Assembly (NCBI GenBank): GCA_018398585.1
Contig: JAGTTD010000001.1
Span: 12,278,501-12,342,500, forward strand
Direction: 5' to 3'
From: Simmondsia chinensis
Lineage: Eukaryota > Streptophyta > Magnoliopsida > Caryophyllales > Simmondsiaceae
DNA length: 64,000 nt
Shown: piece after piece, positions 10,285 through 21,540 of the stretch
How the letters are laid out: every line of letters begins with the position of its first letter
Numbering within the stretch: the first letter of the stretch is position 1
Translations under genes and position numbers: made by a program
The notes under the pieces: model-generated
Databases searched by the model: none
Told to the model about the DNA's origin: nothing
Seen by the model: only the letters and a program-made list of their open reading frames with translations

Positions 10285-11760
10285 GAAGATCTGTTAGGAC
10301 AACCCATTAAACACCGAACCACAAATCGAAATAGCAAATACAAATTGAAAGGGATTGGGAAAATTATTAAACACCAGAATTTACGTGGACCAAACTTACA
10401 TCCACGGAAAGGGACGAATAATATTTACTAATATAAATCGAGGATTACAATTTTTCACTCATATTTGCTTACTCTACACCAGCACAATGGTGTCCATAAG
10501 TAGGACTTTTATAAACATAACCGTTGTAATCTCACGAGTCATCATAAATCATTCCATAAACTCAAGCACCAAAAAATCCAGTCATTGAATATGACGGCTA
10601 CCGGAAGACAAACAGTCTCCGCACTTAATAATCTCCCACTTGGAGACTGTACAGCAATCCATCTTGCTCCCTCTCACATGCAATCATCATGCATGAAGTC
10701 TAACTAAACCCCAACCCAAATTCAATATATCAGGTGGTACATAGTTCTTCAGAAGAACTGCTGGATTCATGCTCCCGCTTTTCTTCGTACACCGGGAATT
10801 CATTTCGGCTCCCACTGCTAGCTCCCACTTGACAAATATACCCGACCTCACATTAGAATAATACGCCAAATTAATCTATTTACCCATCGGCTTTCTGGAT
10901 TAATATGAAACATTAGGAGTGGCTTCCAACTAATGCGCTTTAATCTATTCAAAGTTGAGTATCGTGCAGTAAACTTTCCATCAGCTGACTTCGACGTTAA
11001 AAAAAGTGGTCCCAACTTCAGACCAAGAGCTATCACTGACTCCTCTTTCGAGTCCAACCATTTACGAACCGAGAATCTAATAGAATACCCACTATCGTCA
11101 AGCTGTCCCACTGATATCAAATTATTTTTCAACTCAGGCACAAATTTCACACCATGTAAAGTCCCCATCCACCCATGTGGTAACAAAGTCCTAACATCAC
11201 CCATACCGACAACTTCTAATAGTTGTCCACTCGCCAAATACACTCTATTGTAATTCCTAGCCACGAAATTCTAAACCAGATCTCTACATGATATACTGTA
11301 AAATGAAGCCCCTGAATCTGAAACCAAGTCATCCATTGAGGTTGTTAGTGTCTCTGTCCAACGGTTGGGAAACCATGAGAACAGTGATTAGTAATTCTTT
11401 TAGGAAAGAGAAATTAAGTTGTTAAGAACTTCACAATAACTAATACCTTCTTAAATATTAGTTGCATGGACCACCCACGAATCCCTGAACCACAAATCAA
11501 AATAGCAAACATAATAAACGGATTACGGAAATAATTTAGACACCGAAATTTTCATGGTTCAGCCAAAGCCTATGTCCACTGGAAGGGAGCAACATAATTT
11601 CATTACAGAAACAGAAGTATTACAACAGAATTTCTCATTCACACTCTACCTTCCACTATTTGCACTACATTTCTGCTCTTCGTTTTCCCACTATCAAACT
11701 ATGGTACAAGAGATCTCTATTTATAGGCCTCTACACTCATAACTCCCAAGGGTGATGTGT
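10285..11760 (-). mobile_element. Ty1/copia relic with LTR-like ends
   Basis: A minus-strand copia fragment (GAG-pre-integrase region) lies between two diverged LTR-like direct repeats, about 10285-10633 and 11460-11745. Both share the phrases GAACCACAAATC(G/A)AAATAGCAAA and CACTGGAAGGG/CACGGAAAGGG. Beside the left repeat the minus strand reads CCAAGTGGGAGATTATT, a typical copia polypurine tract before a 3' LTR. The element is therefore minus-strand, with most of pol deleted. No primer-binding site could be confirmed. Confidence 0.65.
10848..11264 (-). pseudogene. Copia GAG-pre-integrase segment
   Basis: The 138-residue frame reads YLASGQLLEVVGMGDVRTLL, VKFVPELKNNLISVGQLDDS and GYSIRF. This is the gag/integrase junction domain of copia polyproteins, where the phrase 'V.. 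VP.LK.NLIS.G.LD..GY' is diagnostic. The downstream zinc-binding motif is not seen, and the frame turns non-homologous near 10950. RT, integrase core and RNase H are missing. It cannot encode a working polyprotein. Confidence 0.8.
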
Positions 11761-12660
11761 TTTTCTACGTCTATCAAAATTTAATATTAAACCCTATCCA
11801 GTAAATACATCTAAATTGAAGTATAGGGCGAGAAGGGGTCGAACCATAGGGACTAAGAGTACTTGAATCTATTCTATAACTTAAATTGATTTCTAGAAAA
11901 TTGAGGGATTTGTGTTAATTAACCTAATTAACCTAAGGAAATGACAATTAAACTAAACAACTCTACTCCTAATGGAAAAAGAATTTGGAATTGGAACCTA
12001 CGGTTTTGAACCTTCACTCTTTGTTTGTGTATTTCGCGCAAGACAATTCACACCACTTAAAATCCATATTTCCTTTGCTATTCAAACCATAAATGGGTTT
12101 CACACTCTCATGGGCCATTGAAAACAAATAACAAAGCGCTCACATTGCATTTTCATAATCTAAATCAACAAGCAATAGTATACAATGATCTCAATAATTA
12201 TGTGTATTTGTCTCTTCAAATCATATAAAGACATATCTAGGACAATAGAAATTTAAGCTTTTAGCAAATAAAATCGAAATTGTGATAACAGTCTCAACCA
12301 ATAGGTATATGAAAACAATAATCTCTACCAACAAGCATCTATAAACAAGCAATACTTTATAATTTTGTTAGAGATTCATTCCACAATGTTCAACGCATTA
12401 GGCATCCGCAATATATCAAATTATAGGGTTAGAAAGACACTAATACAAGCCTAGGCTAGCTGAGGGAGAGGGGGACCCTTAGTTCTAGCCAAAGAATGTC
12501 ACCGCCATTGATGTCGGCCACCACCACAAGGCAGAGGATGGCGAGAGGAAATAGAGAGAGAAGAAGAACCAGAGCATACCTGAACCCCGGGGAAGGAGGC
12601 ATCGGCGTAGAGCAGCGGTGGGTGGGAGAGAAGTGTACTAGCGTGGGATTTGAAAGTGAA
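11761..12660. other. Intergenic DNA, no gene recognised
   Basis: AT-rich, with a purine-rich, more GC-balanced part at 12460-12650 that could be a gene leader or LTR remnant. No product is recognised. Confidence 0.35.
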
Positions 12661-12822
12661 TATTAGGCTGTATTTGGGGTATGAAAATAAATCTTAGGTT
12701 GTGTTTGGAGCATGAAATTGGAACTCGAAATTCGGGCTGAGGCTTGAATTGGAGCTTGGAATTCCGATTGGGTTGTTTGGTTCAACTGCTGGAATTAGAT
12801 TGCAATTCCATTGCCCAATTTC

Positions 12823-13551
12823 TATTAGAACAAATCTTCAAATATCTTGCAAAATCCTTGCAACCGGGTAACCAAAAGATCTCAGGTGTTGAGGCTATGC
12901 AATCACTTTCCTTAAGATTTATTTCGGTAAACGAAATATCCTCAAGGTTACAGCAACAACCAAATATAAAGTGAGAGTGTGTAAAGGGAGAGATTAAGTG
13001 AGATGTAGAAGATTGATGTTTTTACTTTCACAAGGACACACAAGAACACAAACACTTTGAAAAACATTCACACGTTCAAAGTTTTCTCTCAATGTTCTTC
13101 CAATCTTTTTTTCTCAATCTTTTGTGCTCAAAAGCCTCTCTAAATTAGGAGAAATCAATGTATATATAAGCCTTAAGACATCCCAAAAACATTGCAAAAA
13201 CAACCGCCAAAAATAGAAAAAAAATCGTGCAAAAACTGTCAAAACTGTCTGTGTTGAAGCTGTGTGTCGACACACACATCAACACACAGACTTACTGCAG
13301 ATCTGTGTATCGACACACAAAGTTCCTCCATGCACTTTTGTAAAAGAGCTGTGTGTCGACACACAGGCCATGTGTGTCCACACACAGCTGCTCCCTACGA
13401 TTCTGTTGGATTTTGTGTCGACACACATGGCCCATGTGTCAACACGCACCGCAAACAAGCTTTAAACACTTAAGAAAATACCGAGACAATCTCCAATGCA
13501 TCTTATACACAAATTAAACAAACATTTAGTATATATTTTGAAAATACATCA
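12823..13551 (-). repeat. 3' LTR of the copia element
   Basis: Shares with 19080-19771 the phrases CAAATCTTCAAATATC, GCAACCGGGTAACCAAAAGA and TCTCAGGTGTTGAGGCTAT, and ends GAAAATACATCA. Its start (TATTAGAAC) corresponds to TGCTAGAGC in the other copy. It contains the TGTGTCGACACA cluster at 13255-13450. Confidence 0.85.
13255..13450. repeat. Cluster of TGTGTCGACACA palindromes
   Basis: Five variants of the perfect palindrome TGTGTCGACACA occur in about 190 bp, several extended to GTGTGTCGACACACAC. They alternate with short spacers such as TTCCTCCATGC. The same kind of cluster lies in the partner LTR at 19508-19670. Confidence 0.8.
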
Positions 13552-14219
13552 ACATTCCCCCACCATTTTCAAAATACAATCAATCTCATATAAAAACATC
13601 TCGAATAAAGGACGCCTTATTGTGCATTAACGAGGGTGTGTCACGATTGAACCCCCGACTAGTGAAAAGGCCATATAGTTAATTGGATCAAAAATGGTAG
13701 ATCAAACTTTGAACCATACAACCCATTTGGACCAAGCTTTGAACCATACAACCAATTTGACTAACCGACTATCTAATCATGCACAAGACGTACTCCCCAT
13801 ACACACCTTACAACTCTCAGATCGACACATTTATGGCCTTGTGTCTTGTACCCTTCATGAGTGTTTCAGGGCCAAACCCTTAGTCAAAAATCACCCCTTT
13901 AAAGCGGCCAAACTTCAACACACACTAAGGTGGACCTCATTGATCATGTCCCTGTGACACAACATTCAATAAGTTCTAAAACCAAGTTCATTAAGAGTAT
14001 TAGCTCATCCTCTTAGAATCTCTGACGCAAATATCAAGCACTTCACACTCGGGATGGAAAATTCCCATTTAGTGCTTGCAGTCACACAGATGACAAGTCT
14101 TTCTCATTGAACCCGAGGCCTAGCGTCTTACTAGGCGTCGAATTGAGGGCCTATCATGGGCGACTAAAAGACAGGTTTCACACTATCCCTTCATTTATTT
14201 ATTATCAAGTCTCTAACAA
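13552..14219. other. Copia 3' untranslated region
   Basis: Follows the RNase H remnant on the minus strand and ends in the polypurine tract by the LTR. It contains a duplicated phrase (CTTTGAACCATACAACC at about 13711 and 13737). No conserved protein is seen. Confidence 0.5.
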
Positions 14220-14890
14220 TGTTTTTAAATAAGAGATCCGCTAGATTCTGACTTACATTTTCAAAGTCCACAGTAATCACTCAATCTTTCATGAGTTGTT
14301 TCACTAAACAATATTTGACACTAATGTGTCTGGACTTTCAATGATACACCTCAATCTTATACATTTGAAAGCACATCTCACTATCATAATGGATAGAAAT
14401 AATAAACAATAGCTTAGGCCACAAAGGAATCTTAAACACAAGATCGTTCAATCATTCTGTTTCTTTACATGCATAAACCAGAGCAATAAACTCTATAACC
14501 ACGGTGGAATTAGTAATAGGTGTCAATTTCTTGAAATCCAAGGAACAACAACCCCACCACTTATAACATTTACTCATTTTAGAACCGTAGTCCTCCTTAT
14601 CGGATGTTCAACTGGCATCCAAGTATTCTTCTAAATAGAAGAGTATTCATTAAAATAACACCACAACTTGTGGTCATTCCAGTACCTTATATACTACATG
14701 CCAGTTGCCGTTACTTATATATTTGGTTATGTACACTAAACTATCCAACAACTAAGGCTACATCTAACTTTTTCAAATTTCAATTATACTATTGAAACTC
14801 TTTCATTTGGTTCTAAGTATGCATACCAAATTTCAACATGTAATCAACATACATACATACAACGAATCCTCTGTCTTTGTTAAACTAGCC
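14220..14890 (-). pseudogene. Copia RT (C-terminal part) and RNase H remnant
   Basis: Minus-strand translation near 14880-14800 gives GFVVCMYVDYMLKFGM, the copia RT box 'VYVDDML' with the second catalytic aspartate changed to tyrosine. Further on, 14530-14220 gives FIALVYACKETEWLNDL, KIPLWPKLL, SRHISVKYCLVKQL and ITVDFENVSQNLADLL. These are the copia RNase H phrases that end in the 'ADPLTK' motif. Stops interrupt the frame. RNase H would remove element RNA after first-strand synthesis; this copy is dead. The start of RT and the integrase lie in unreadable sequence to the right. Confidence 0.8.
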
Positions 14891-16765
14891 AAATGCATTT
14901 TTTGAATTCGTTACTTACCCTTTTCAGAAGGTAACATCGCTTGACTTCATAGTCTCGTTAATAGGATCACCATCTGTGACACAACAATATTGAACTTTGA
15001 CATTCATATTATCTCTAGTTCATTCCTCTAGAAATATTCAAGTCCGATCACTAGAACTTCTCTTTTTATACTCTTTTACTCTTTCAAAGTTCTATAGTCT
15101 TTTCAGGATATACCTTCAAATATGATTTTCATTATAAAATACTTTACCTTACATTATCACAATGCATCATTCAAGATCAATAAAAGACTCAAAGTCACAT
15201 TCAATGTACTCATTTACATTTATATCTTAAGATGTTCAATTCATCCATAATTCAATCATACGAATTTACTTGCCATTTATATGCATCAAACCTTATGGGT
15301 AATATAAGAGTCATCAGAATTCAGTATTTACATACTTTTTAAATTTATCACGTTGGTGACTAACAGCATCCTAACATGTGAATATAACATCACACAATGG
15401 TCTTATTTTCCATGCAACAACTGCATATAACTTAGACTCAACTTGAGCATCTTCACACTCATTGTATAAATGCACTTCATTTTAACCGGCTACGCCCTTA
15501 AGTACAAGTAACCTTTACTTCAACCGTATTAATCATGATGAGTAAAAAAATTTCTACACGCATGCCAGTTTCCTTTGAAACATTACATCCAACAATATTG
15601 GAAAACCCACTTGAGATATGTTGTCAATTATGAAATTATGAATCATTATTTTCAAGTGCTTTTATGGAACATCGTTCATCATCCTTAGTCACGAACTCCA
15701 ATTTGAATTTCTTTATATCAGTCACATTAGGCATCATCATATGTAAAATAACCATATATTTCATGACCCACTAATTCCATTCAAATTCACATCACTTTCA
15801 TAGTTATGGACATGCATGTATTAGTTATATTAACTAATATGCATTAACACTCGAACTCCATTAACATATATGAATACTCATATTCAAATTCTTTTCATAA
15901 TCATGATCATATAAACATTGCTTTCCATGATTTTCGAACTCCGCTATTGTTCACTCCATTGTTTGTTAATATAAATTCCATCAATGAACAATACGTACAT
16001 GAGATTAAATCAATGACTTACCAAAAAAAAAAAAAGGCTTAAATCAATGACTGTTAAAGCAAGTATGTATCAACATACCCATATTTATTATGGGCTTATT
16101 TCCACATAGTTATTCACATACGTGCATTAAACCTCAATCTAATTGTCGTTCAAATTACAAATTCATACAACAATGAATTTACGATATACAATGCACAATT
16201 TTCCATTTGTTCCAAACTATGAATACATTTTCATATTACATGAAAACCCCGTTGTTCTTTCAATTCATAAACCACATGTATCATTATCAACATGCTTCAT
16301 TCACTTATTTATTATTATTAGTTTTGGCATCGTCTCAGCATCTGGTTTCAACAACCACGTTAAACAAGGATATTCCTTTTAGCATAGCCTTGACGTTTGG
16401 TTTCAACAACCACCCAAAACAAGTTTTCCATATAATCAACTTATAACAAGTATGTATTCACAGTTTAATTTGTTCATATCCAAATTAATTTAATGCATGA
16501 CTTTGACCGCCATATTCTTCACACAGTTTTTACCAGATTTTAATTGCCAGGTTTTACTTAATTAATATATTATTTTCACTGTTAAACTGTGCACACGATA
16601 TTCCATAGTTCAATGGCTAAACACCGTATATTGACTTCTCGACAAATAGGATTGAACTTCCCTGAAGCAAACTTCATGTCATTTAGTTTATATACGTGCG
16701 GCTATTTAATTACTACCCATTTGATTCATGTGCCCTTGATCTTAAATCCATGTAAGCCTTCTTCT
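14891..16765. other. Highly decayed AT-rich interior
   Basis: No copia motif can be read although RT and integrase would be expected here. Many ATTCAT/ATGAAT-like phrases recur without a fixed period. It may be unrelated filler DNA or very old pol sequence. Confidence 0.4.
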
Positions 16766-18430
16766 TTTTTTTGGTAAGTCAGTGTTTTTATTTTTTATTA
16801 CCAAAAAAAGCAAAGTACAAGAGTACAGAGGCATACCCCAACAAGTCCAAACAGCCTACATGTCAGGCGAGACAAAAACAAAGCAAAACGCATAGAAGCT
16901 AAACCAAGAAGGAGAAACAAAGCGAAAGGGGCCTAAGAGAAAGGAGAAAAGACTCCTACAAATAAAAATACAAGAGAAAAGAAAGGCGAAAAGAAAGAAA
17001 AGAAAAGGGGAATCAATCCCCAAGAGAAGCAGCAATAGCAGTAGCCTTAGCAGCTGCTCGAGTCATCCGGTGCTCAGCCTTTCTCGAGCAACGAGAGGAG
17101 GCATCGGTCCAACCAGTGTCGAAAGAGTCAATAGTAGATGAATACATCACAACACTAGCACCTCGGGTAAGAGGAGCAAGACTCGGAACACTAGCCTTGC
17201 GGTTCAGGGAACACTGAATAGGCATAGCCAATATTGGCGAGTTAAGAGAATCTGAAGAGATATAGAAATTAGAAAGCCCCGGAGGAACTAAACGACCACG
17301 GAACCGATCAGAGGCGGCATCAGGACGGGACTCAATGGAGGTCCTATGAAACCGAGAGCCCGAAGAGTACAGGGAATCTGAGAGTCCGAGGAAAGAGACT
17401 GCATCCAAAGTGGAGGGAGCCGAAGGGCGAGGGCCCGAACACTCTAATGCCAGACGATCTCGAAACGAACCCGGAGCAGTAGCAGCAGCCTGGGGAGAAG
17501 AAATAGGAGCTGGGTGGGCTAGAAGCACCACGGCGTCCAGCCCACGGGGAGGCCAGGGTGGGCCTTCACCACCCGAGCCACATGCCCCCTGCTGGAGCTA
17601 AGGTGGGCCCGAGAGGCCCGGTGCCTCTCCAGCCCACGGTAGCAGGGGGCAGTGTGCCCCCTGCTAGGGCCTCCCAGGCCCAAACCAGACGCAGGGGATC
17701 TGTCAGCCCCAGCCATAACAGTAGGCCCAGAACATGCTGGGCCAAATAAGAGGGTGGGCTAGTGGGCCCACTAGAAAAAGACACAAGGGGTAATCCCCAT
17801 GGGCTTTGAACTTGTTTTGCTAGCCCAATACCATCTTGAGCATTTTTTTCAAGCCTAAAATCATGTGTTTCCATCCCATCAACCTCCATTTTTTTCCCGA
17901 ACCCACGATCCGCTCTCGTTTTGCGTTGCCGCCCTCGATGATGGGCGTTGGCCCCATGAATGATCTCTATCGGTGGACGAGGAGAAGAGTCCTGACAAGA
18001 GTGACCAAAAGTCGAACACTTAGAACATATAGGGGGCAAACCTTCATACTTGAAAGTGATTGGGATTTAAAGATCCACAAAGTGAACCTCCATATCACTA
18101 GGTAGCGGGCTCCGCGCATCAATGTCCACGCATACACGAGCATATTGAATTGAAGTCCCATCAAATGTCTATTTGTCCATATAGAGGGGGCGACCCACCC
18201 CACTAGCGATTGAGCTTAAGGCCTTACTCGTCCAAAGGGGCGCATGTAGCCCATGAATTTGGACCCAAATTGGAAGGGTTGAAGGTTCAACCCGAAGTGT
18301 GACGTCATCAAGAAACCAAATATAAAGGGCTAAATAACGACCTTTAAAGTGCCAAGGGCCACCTTAGATAACTCTATGGGCGTCATCATAAGAGCGAAAA
18401 CGAAAATTATCATGATAATTTTCATGAATT
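16766..18430 (-). mobile_element. 5'-truncated L1-like ORF1 insertion
   Basis: Minus-strand sequence with an L1 ORF1-type protein followed by a short trailer that ends in an A-rich tail (minus strand ACCAAAAAAAAG at 16775-16764). LINE copies typically end in a poly(A) and lack the 5' end. There is no RT domain, so either ORF2 was deleted or this is a non-autonomous derivative. A reliable target duplication was not found. Confidence 0.65.
17013..18425 (-). pseudogene. L1 ORF1-like protein (DUF4283 plus zinc knuckle)
   Basis: Plant L1 ORF1 proteins bind element RNA. The minus-strand frame starts inside the DUF4283 domain (GGPWHFKGRYLALYIWF, LPIWVQIHGLHAPLW, ARVCVDIDARSPLPSDMEV). It continues into the zinc knuckle LPPICSKCSTFGHSCQDS, where the last cysteine is displaced relative to the usual C-x2-C-x4-H-x4-C. 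A long Pro/Ser/Gly-rich tail follows, with a frameshift near 17540-17566, and ends ...TAIAASLGD at 17013. In-frame stops occur in the DUF4283 part. The tail at 17400-17760 is strikingly GC-rich compared with its surroundings. It is a pseudogene; a non-LINE zinc-knuckle protein is a weaker alternative. Confidence 0.75.
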
Positions 18431-19079
18431 CTTAATTTGGTTTTGATTTCACATGTAAACTCTATTAACTGCACAACAATTCACATGAATTTCATGATTT
18501 CATTCATTCTTCATCCATTTGTATTATATTTCACGGCCATCAATGAGATTTACAAGTCACTAAAATTGATTACTTGCCATAGTGGTAGTTTACGTCAAGG
18601 CTTTCGCACAAACTCAAGAGAGATTCTTCTCTCTACACCGAATATCATATTTGCAAAATAATCATATGAAATTGTCAAAGAAAACACCCACTGACTTTAG
18701 TTTCGTTTCTTCTTATCTTATGATATCACATGTATACTCATCATTAATCAACATTCATGATACATAACACATCAAAACAATACCTAAATCGAACATCATG
18801 AGTTCTTAAACTTAGGGATTACAACTCCACAAGTAAGATTACTTTCATGCATAAAACCAATGCATTAGACACTACTTCTTAGGAATTTTAGAACTTCATG
18901 ATTTTGACATATTAGAATCAGAAAACATACCTTAATCCATAGCAATTCATATAAATGAAAGATCCAAGAAAAGATCGCAAACCTCTCCATTCATCACTTT
19001 CTCCAATCTCGCATGGTTTGCCATCAAATCACGAAAAATGAAGAAGCTTTTTTCAATTAAAAAAGATAAACCTTAAGAT
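18431..19079. other. Copia interior beside the 5' LTR
   Basis: AT-rich, without readable gag. An initiator-Met primer-binding site was expected at the LTR border (19079) but is not present, so this end has probably been deleted or replaced. Confidence 0.4.
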
Positions 19080-19771
19080 TGCTAGAGCAAATCTTCAAAT
19101 ATCATGCAAAACCCTTGCAACCGGGTAACCAAAAGATCTCAGGTGTTGAGGCTATTTAATCACTTTCCTTAAGGTTTATTTCGGTACACAACATATCCTC
19201 AGGGATACAACAACAACCAAATATGAAGTGAGAGTGTGTAAAGGGAGAGATTGAGTGAGGTGTAGAGAGATTGACGTTTTACTTTCACAAGAACACAAAC
19301 ACTCTGAAAAATATTCACACATTCAAAGTTTTCTCTCAATATTCTTCCAATCTTTTTTTCTCAACATTTTCTATTCAAAAGCCTCTCTAATAAGGGGAAA
19401 TTCATGTATATATAAGCCCTAAGACATCCCAAACATGTTGCAAAAAGAACCGCCAAAAACGGGGAAAAAATCGCACATAAAACTGCCAAAACTATCTTGT
19501 GTGTTGAAACTGTGTGTCGACACACAGTGTTGATACACACATCAACACAAAGGCTTACTGTAGATCAGTGTGTCGACACATAGAGTTCCTCCCTGCGCTT
19601 TTGTAAGGCCCGTGTGTCCACACACAGCTGTTCCCCTGCGGTTCTGTTTGATTGTGTGTTGACACACACCCCAGACAAGCTTTAAACACTTAAACAACTA
19701 CCGTGACAATCTCAAACGCATTTTATACACATATTAAACAAACAATTAGTACATATTTTGAAAATACATCA
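19080..19771 (-). repeat. 5' LTR of the copia element
   Basis: Begins TGCTAGAGCAAATC and ends GAAAATACATCA on the plus strand. It matches the left LTR over its length with many substitutions and some small gaps (692 against 729 bp). Confidence 0.85.
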
Positions 19772-20672
19772 ATTAGATTTTAACTAAAAGTCATAGTTTC
19801 CAAGTCCTTGTGTTGGGGGTAAGGAATTTCAATTTCATATTAACTCCATTGACCTAAAACCCAAAATGACCACGCTTGATTAACCCAAGTCCAAGATGAC
19901 TCAAAATTTAAAGAATTAGACACTACTTAAAATTCTACCCGAACCTCGAAATCACCCAAATTAATTGCCCTGAACTTGAAATGACCACAAGCACCTTAGC
20001 TCAAAGCTTGAAGTGACCCGACTTGATTGACCTGAAACTTGAGATGACTGAAATCCAGAAAATGAAACTACACAACTTGAATGTGATGTAAAAAAGCTGA
20101 GCTGAAGTGGAAACCGATGCGCCCAACAATTAACACGACCCATACCCAAAATGACACGACCCATCTCAAACTCATGACTCAAAATTTGAATTGGTACAAC
20201 TCATTTTACCAAAACTAAGATGACTTGAGCTTTAAATGACGTAAATAAACTCAAACCCTATCATAATTGGCTCGAATCCTAAAAAGACCTAACCGATTAA
20301 TTAAAAATCCGACATAACTTGAACACCAAATGTCTAACATGATAATCGACCTGATTTGACTCGAAAGTGGAATAACTCGAACTTAAAGTGGATCGCTTTG
20401 ACCATAATATCTTGAAAGCAATGTGAACCCCTACAACCGTAATAACTTGAACGCAATGTGAACCGTTCCGACCAAAATCAAACTTTAGTTGATTTAAAAC
20501 TCGAAATACTCCAACTTAATTGATCGAAAACCCTTGATGATTCGAATCATTATGCAACTATAAATCCAACCTCCAATTCTTTTGATGAACCAAACAATGA
20601 AATTCCAATTCCATCAGAATCCAAATTGCATCAACAGTTCAATTCCAATTTCATATGCCAAATAGAGCCTTA

Positions 20673-21149
20673 AAGTTTGGGTTTCAAATGGAAGATGAAG
20701 CCGGAGACAGGGGTTTTCTTTTTTTTTTTTGTGAATAAAACTGAAATATTTTTTGTCTAATATTTGTAAGAGATAATATCATTACATACTGAGGTTTAAA
20801 TATTTGTTACTTAGTTATCCTAACATTTCAACATATACGATGGGGTAGCTGAAATTTTAAACATTTTATCTTCTTTGAAGTTTTTATACTTTATTAATCA
20901 GGTACCCTTTTATCGAAAATTTGATATTTTTGTTGGAAAACGCTAAAATTGAATACGGTTTTAACGATATATTAGTATCTCCATTATAATTTAATGATAT
21001 TTTGGCAAACAATGCTAAAATGACACAATATTATGACAATATTTAAAATTTTGCATTAACATGTGGTGAATAATTTATCACAATTCGTTGCATTTTTATA
21101 AAAATATTAGCATGACTTAAATGCGTTATCTCTAAACATTGGCATTTTT
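20673..21149. other. AT-rich intergenic DNA
   Basis: No gene or clear repeat. Poly-T tracts near 20720 and 21147 may be tails of old retroposons; the second is the tail of the SINE that follows. Confidence 0.35.
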
Positions 21150-21327
21150 TTTTTTTTTTTTGTGACGAGGAATTGAGTTGTCTCAACCAACCCCGGCCTA
21201 TGAGAACAGCCCACAAGCCTCCATAAGCCAGTAAGTCATTAGTATATCCTCAGTGAGAGTCGAACGCATGACCCTTGGGTGATGACTGCATGGGTAGGAG
21301 ATGACACCAATTGAGACGCCCTCATCG
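21147..21327 (-). mobile_element. tRNA-derived SINE
   Basis: On the minus strand it begins GGGCGTCTCAATTGGTGTCA, followed about 35 bases on by GGTCATGCGTTCGACTCTC. These correspond to RNA polymerase III A and B boxes (B-box core GTTCGA). It ends in an A-rich tail at 21163-21147. The size and layout are those of a short plant SINE. It is not a tRNA gene because no cloverleaf continues past the B box. Confidence 0.65.
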
Positions 21328-21339
21328 CATCTTGGTTTC

Positions 21340-21540
21340 ATGTTAATAAGGTTGCATCATTTCTACTAAGTTGGGTCAAATTTTAGTCAAATTGAGTGGT
21401 TTCACGTTATTTTTTTGTTTAATCATCTTATTATTTTAGGTCAATTAGTAAAATATTGGGTATTGGATCAGCTCAATTGGGTCGCATTTATGGTAGACCT
21501 CAGTCGGGTAGGGTCCTTTTTTTTTAAAAACAATGGTCAT
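21340..21540. repeat. Left flank of a GGGTC-rich transposon-like repeat
   Basis: Carries phrases such as GTTGGGTCAAATTTT and ATTGGGTCGCATTTATGG. They recur in spirit at 35270-35690 and, inverted, at 19850-20560. The Tat-like element at 21541-35246 appears to have inserted into this older repeat. Confidence 0.4.

Larger units (their letters stand above)
12823..19771 (-). mobile_element. Degenerate Ty1/copia element with paired LTRs
   Basis: Two similar LTRs (12823-13551 and 19080-19771) bracket a decayed minus-strand copia pol. Beside the left LTR the minus strand reads AATGGTGGGGGAATG, a polypurine tract, so the left LTR is the 3' LTR. RT and RNase H remnants follow in minus-strand order (14890 to 14220). 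No primer-binding site is visible next to the right LTR. An L1 ORF1-like sequence (16766-18430) has inserted between. Flanking bases (ATTTC and ATTAG) do not form a perfect target duplication. Confidence 0.78.
12661..20672. mobile_element. Old DNA-transposon-like unit split by a copia insertion
   Basis: The left arm (12661-12822) reads AGGCTGTATTTGGGGTATGA and later GCATGAAATTGGAACTCG. The right arm read on the minus strand from about 20672 begins AAGGCTCTATTTGGCATATG and AAATTGGAATTGAAC. The arms face each other as inverted repeats. The right arm (19772-20672) is a long run of variations on TGACC/GACTTGA-type phrases, like the subterminal repeats of plant DNA transposons. The copia element at 12823-19771 separates the arms. 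The superfamily is not resolved. Confidence 0.5.

Noticed and set aside
13255..13450. CRISPR-like array
   Set aside because: Repeats are short palindromes with uneven, non-unique spacers in a plant LTR.
13262..13473. Cys/His/Thr-rich small proteins
   Set aside because: The apparent coding arises from the TGTGTCGACACA repeats in an LTR; the partner LTR does not keep the frame.
17410..17749. Plus-strand proline-rich genes
   Set aside because: Mirror frames of the GC-rich tail of the minus-strand L1 ORF1-like protein.
18440..18460. Target duplication partner (CATGTAA) for the L1 ORF1-like insert
   Set aside because: A 7-bp AT-rich match could be chance, and the 5' border is not defined.
21147..21327. 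A tRNA gene on the minus strand
   Set aside because: The B box is convincing but the 3' half does not close a cloverleaf and ends in an A-rich tail, as in a SINE.
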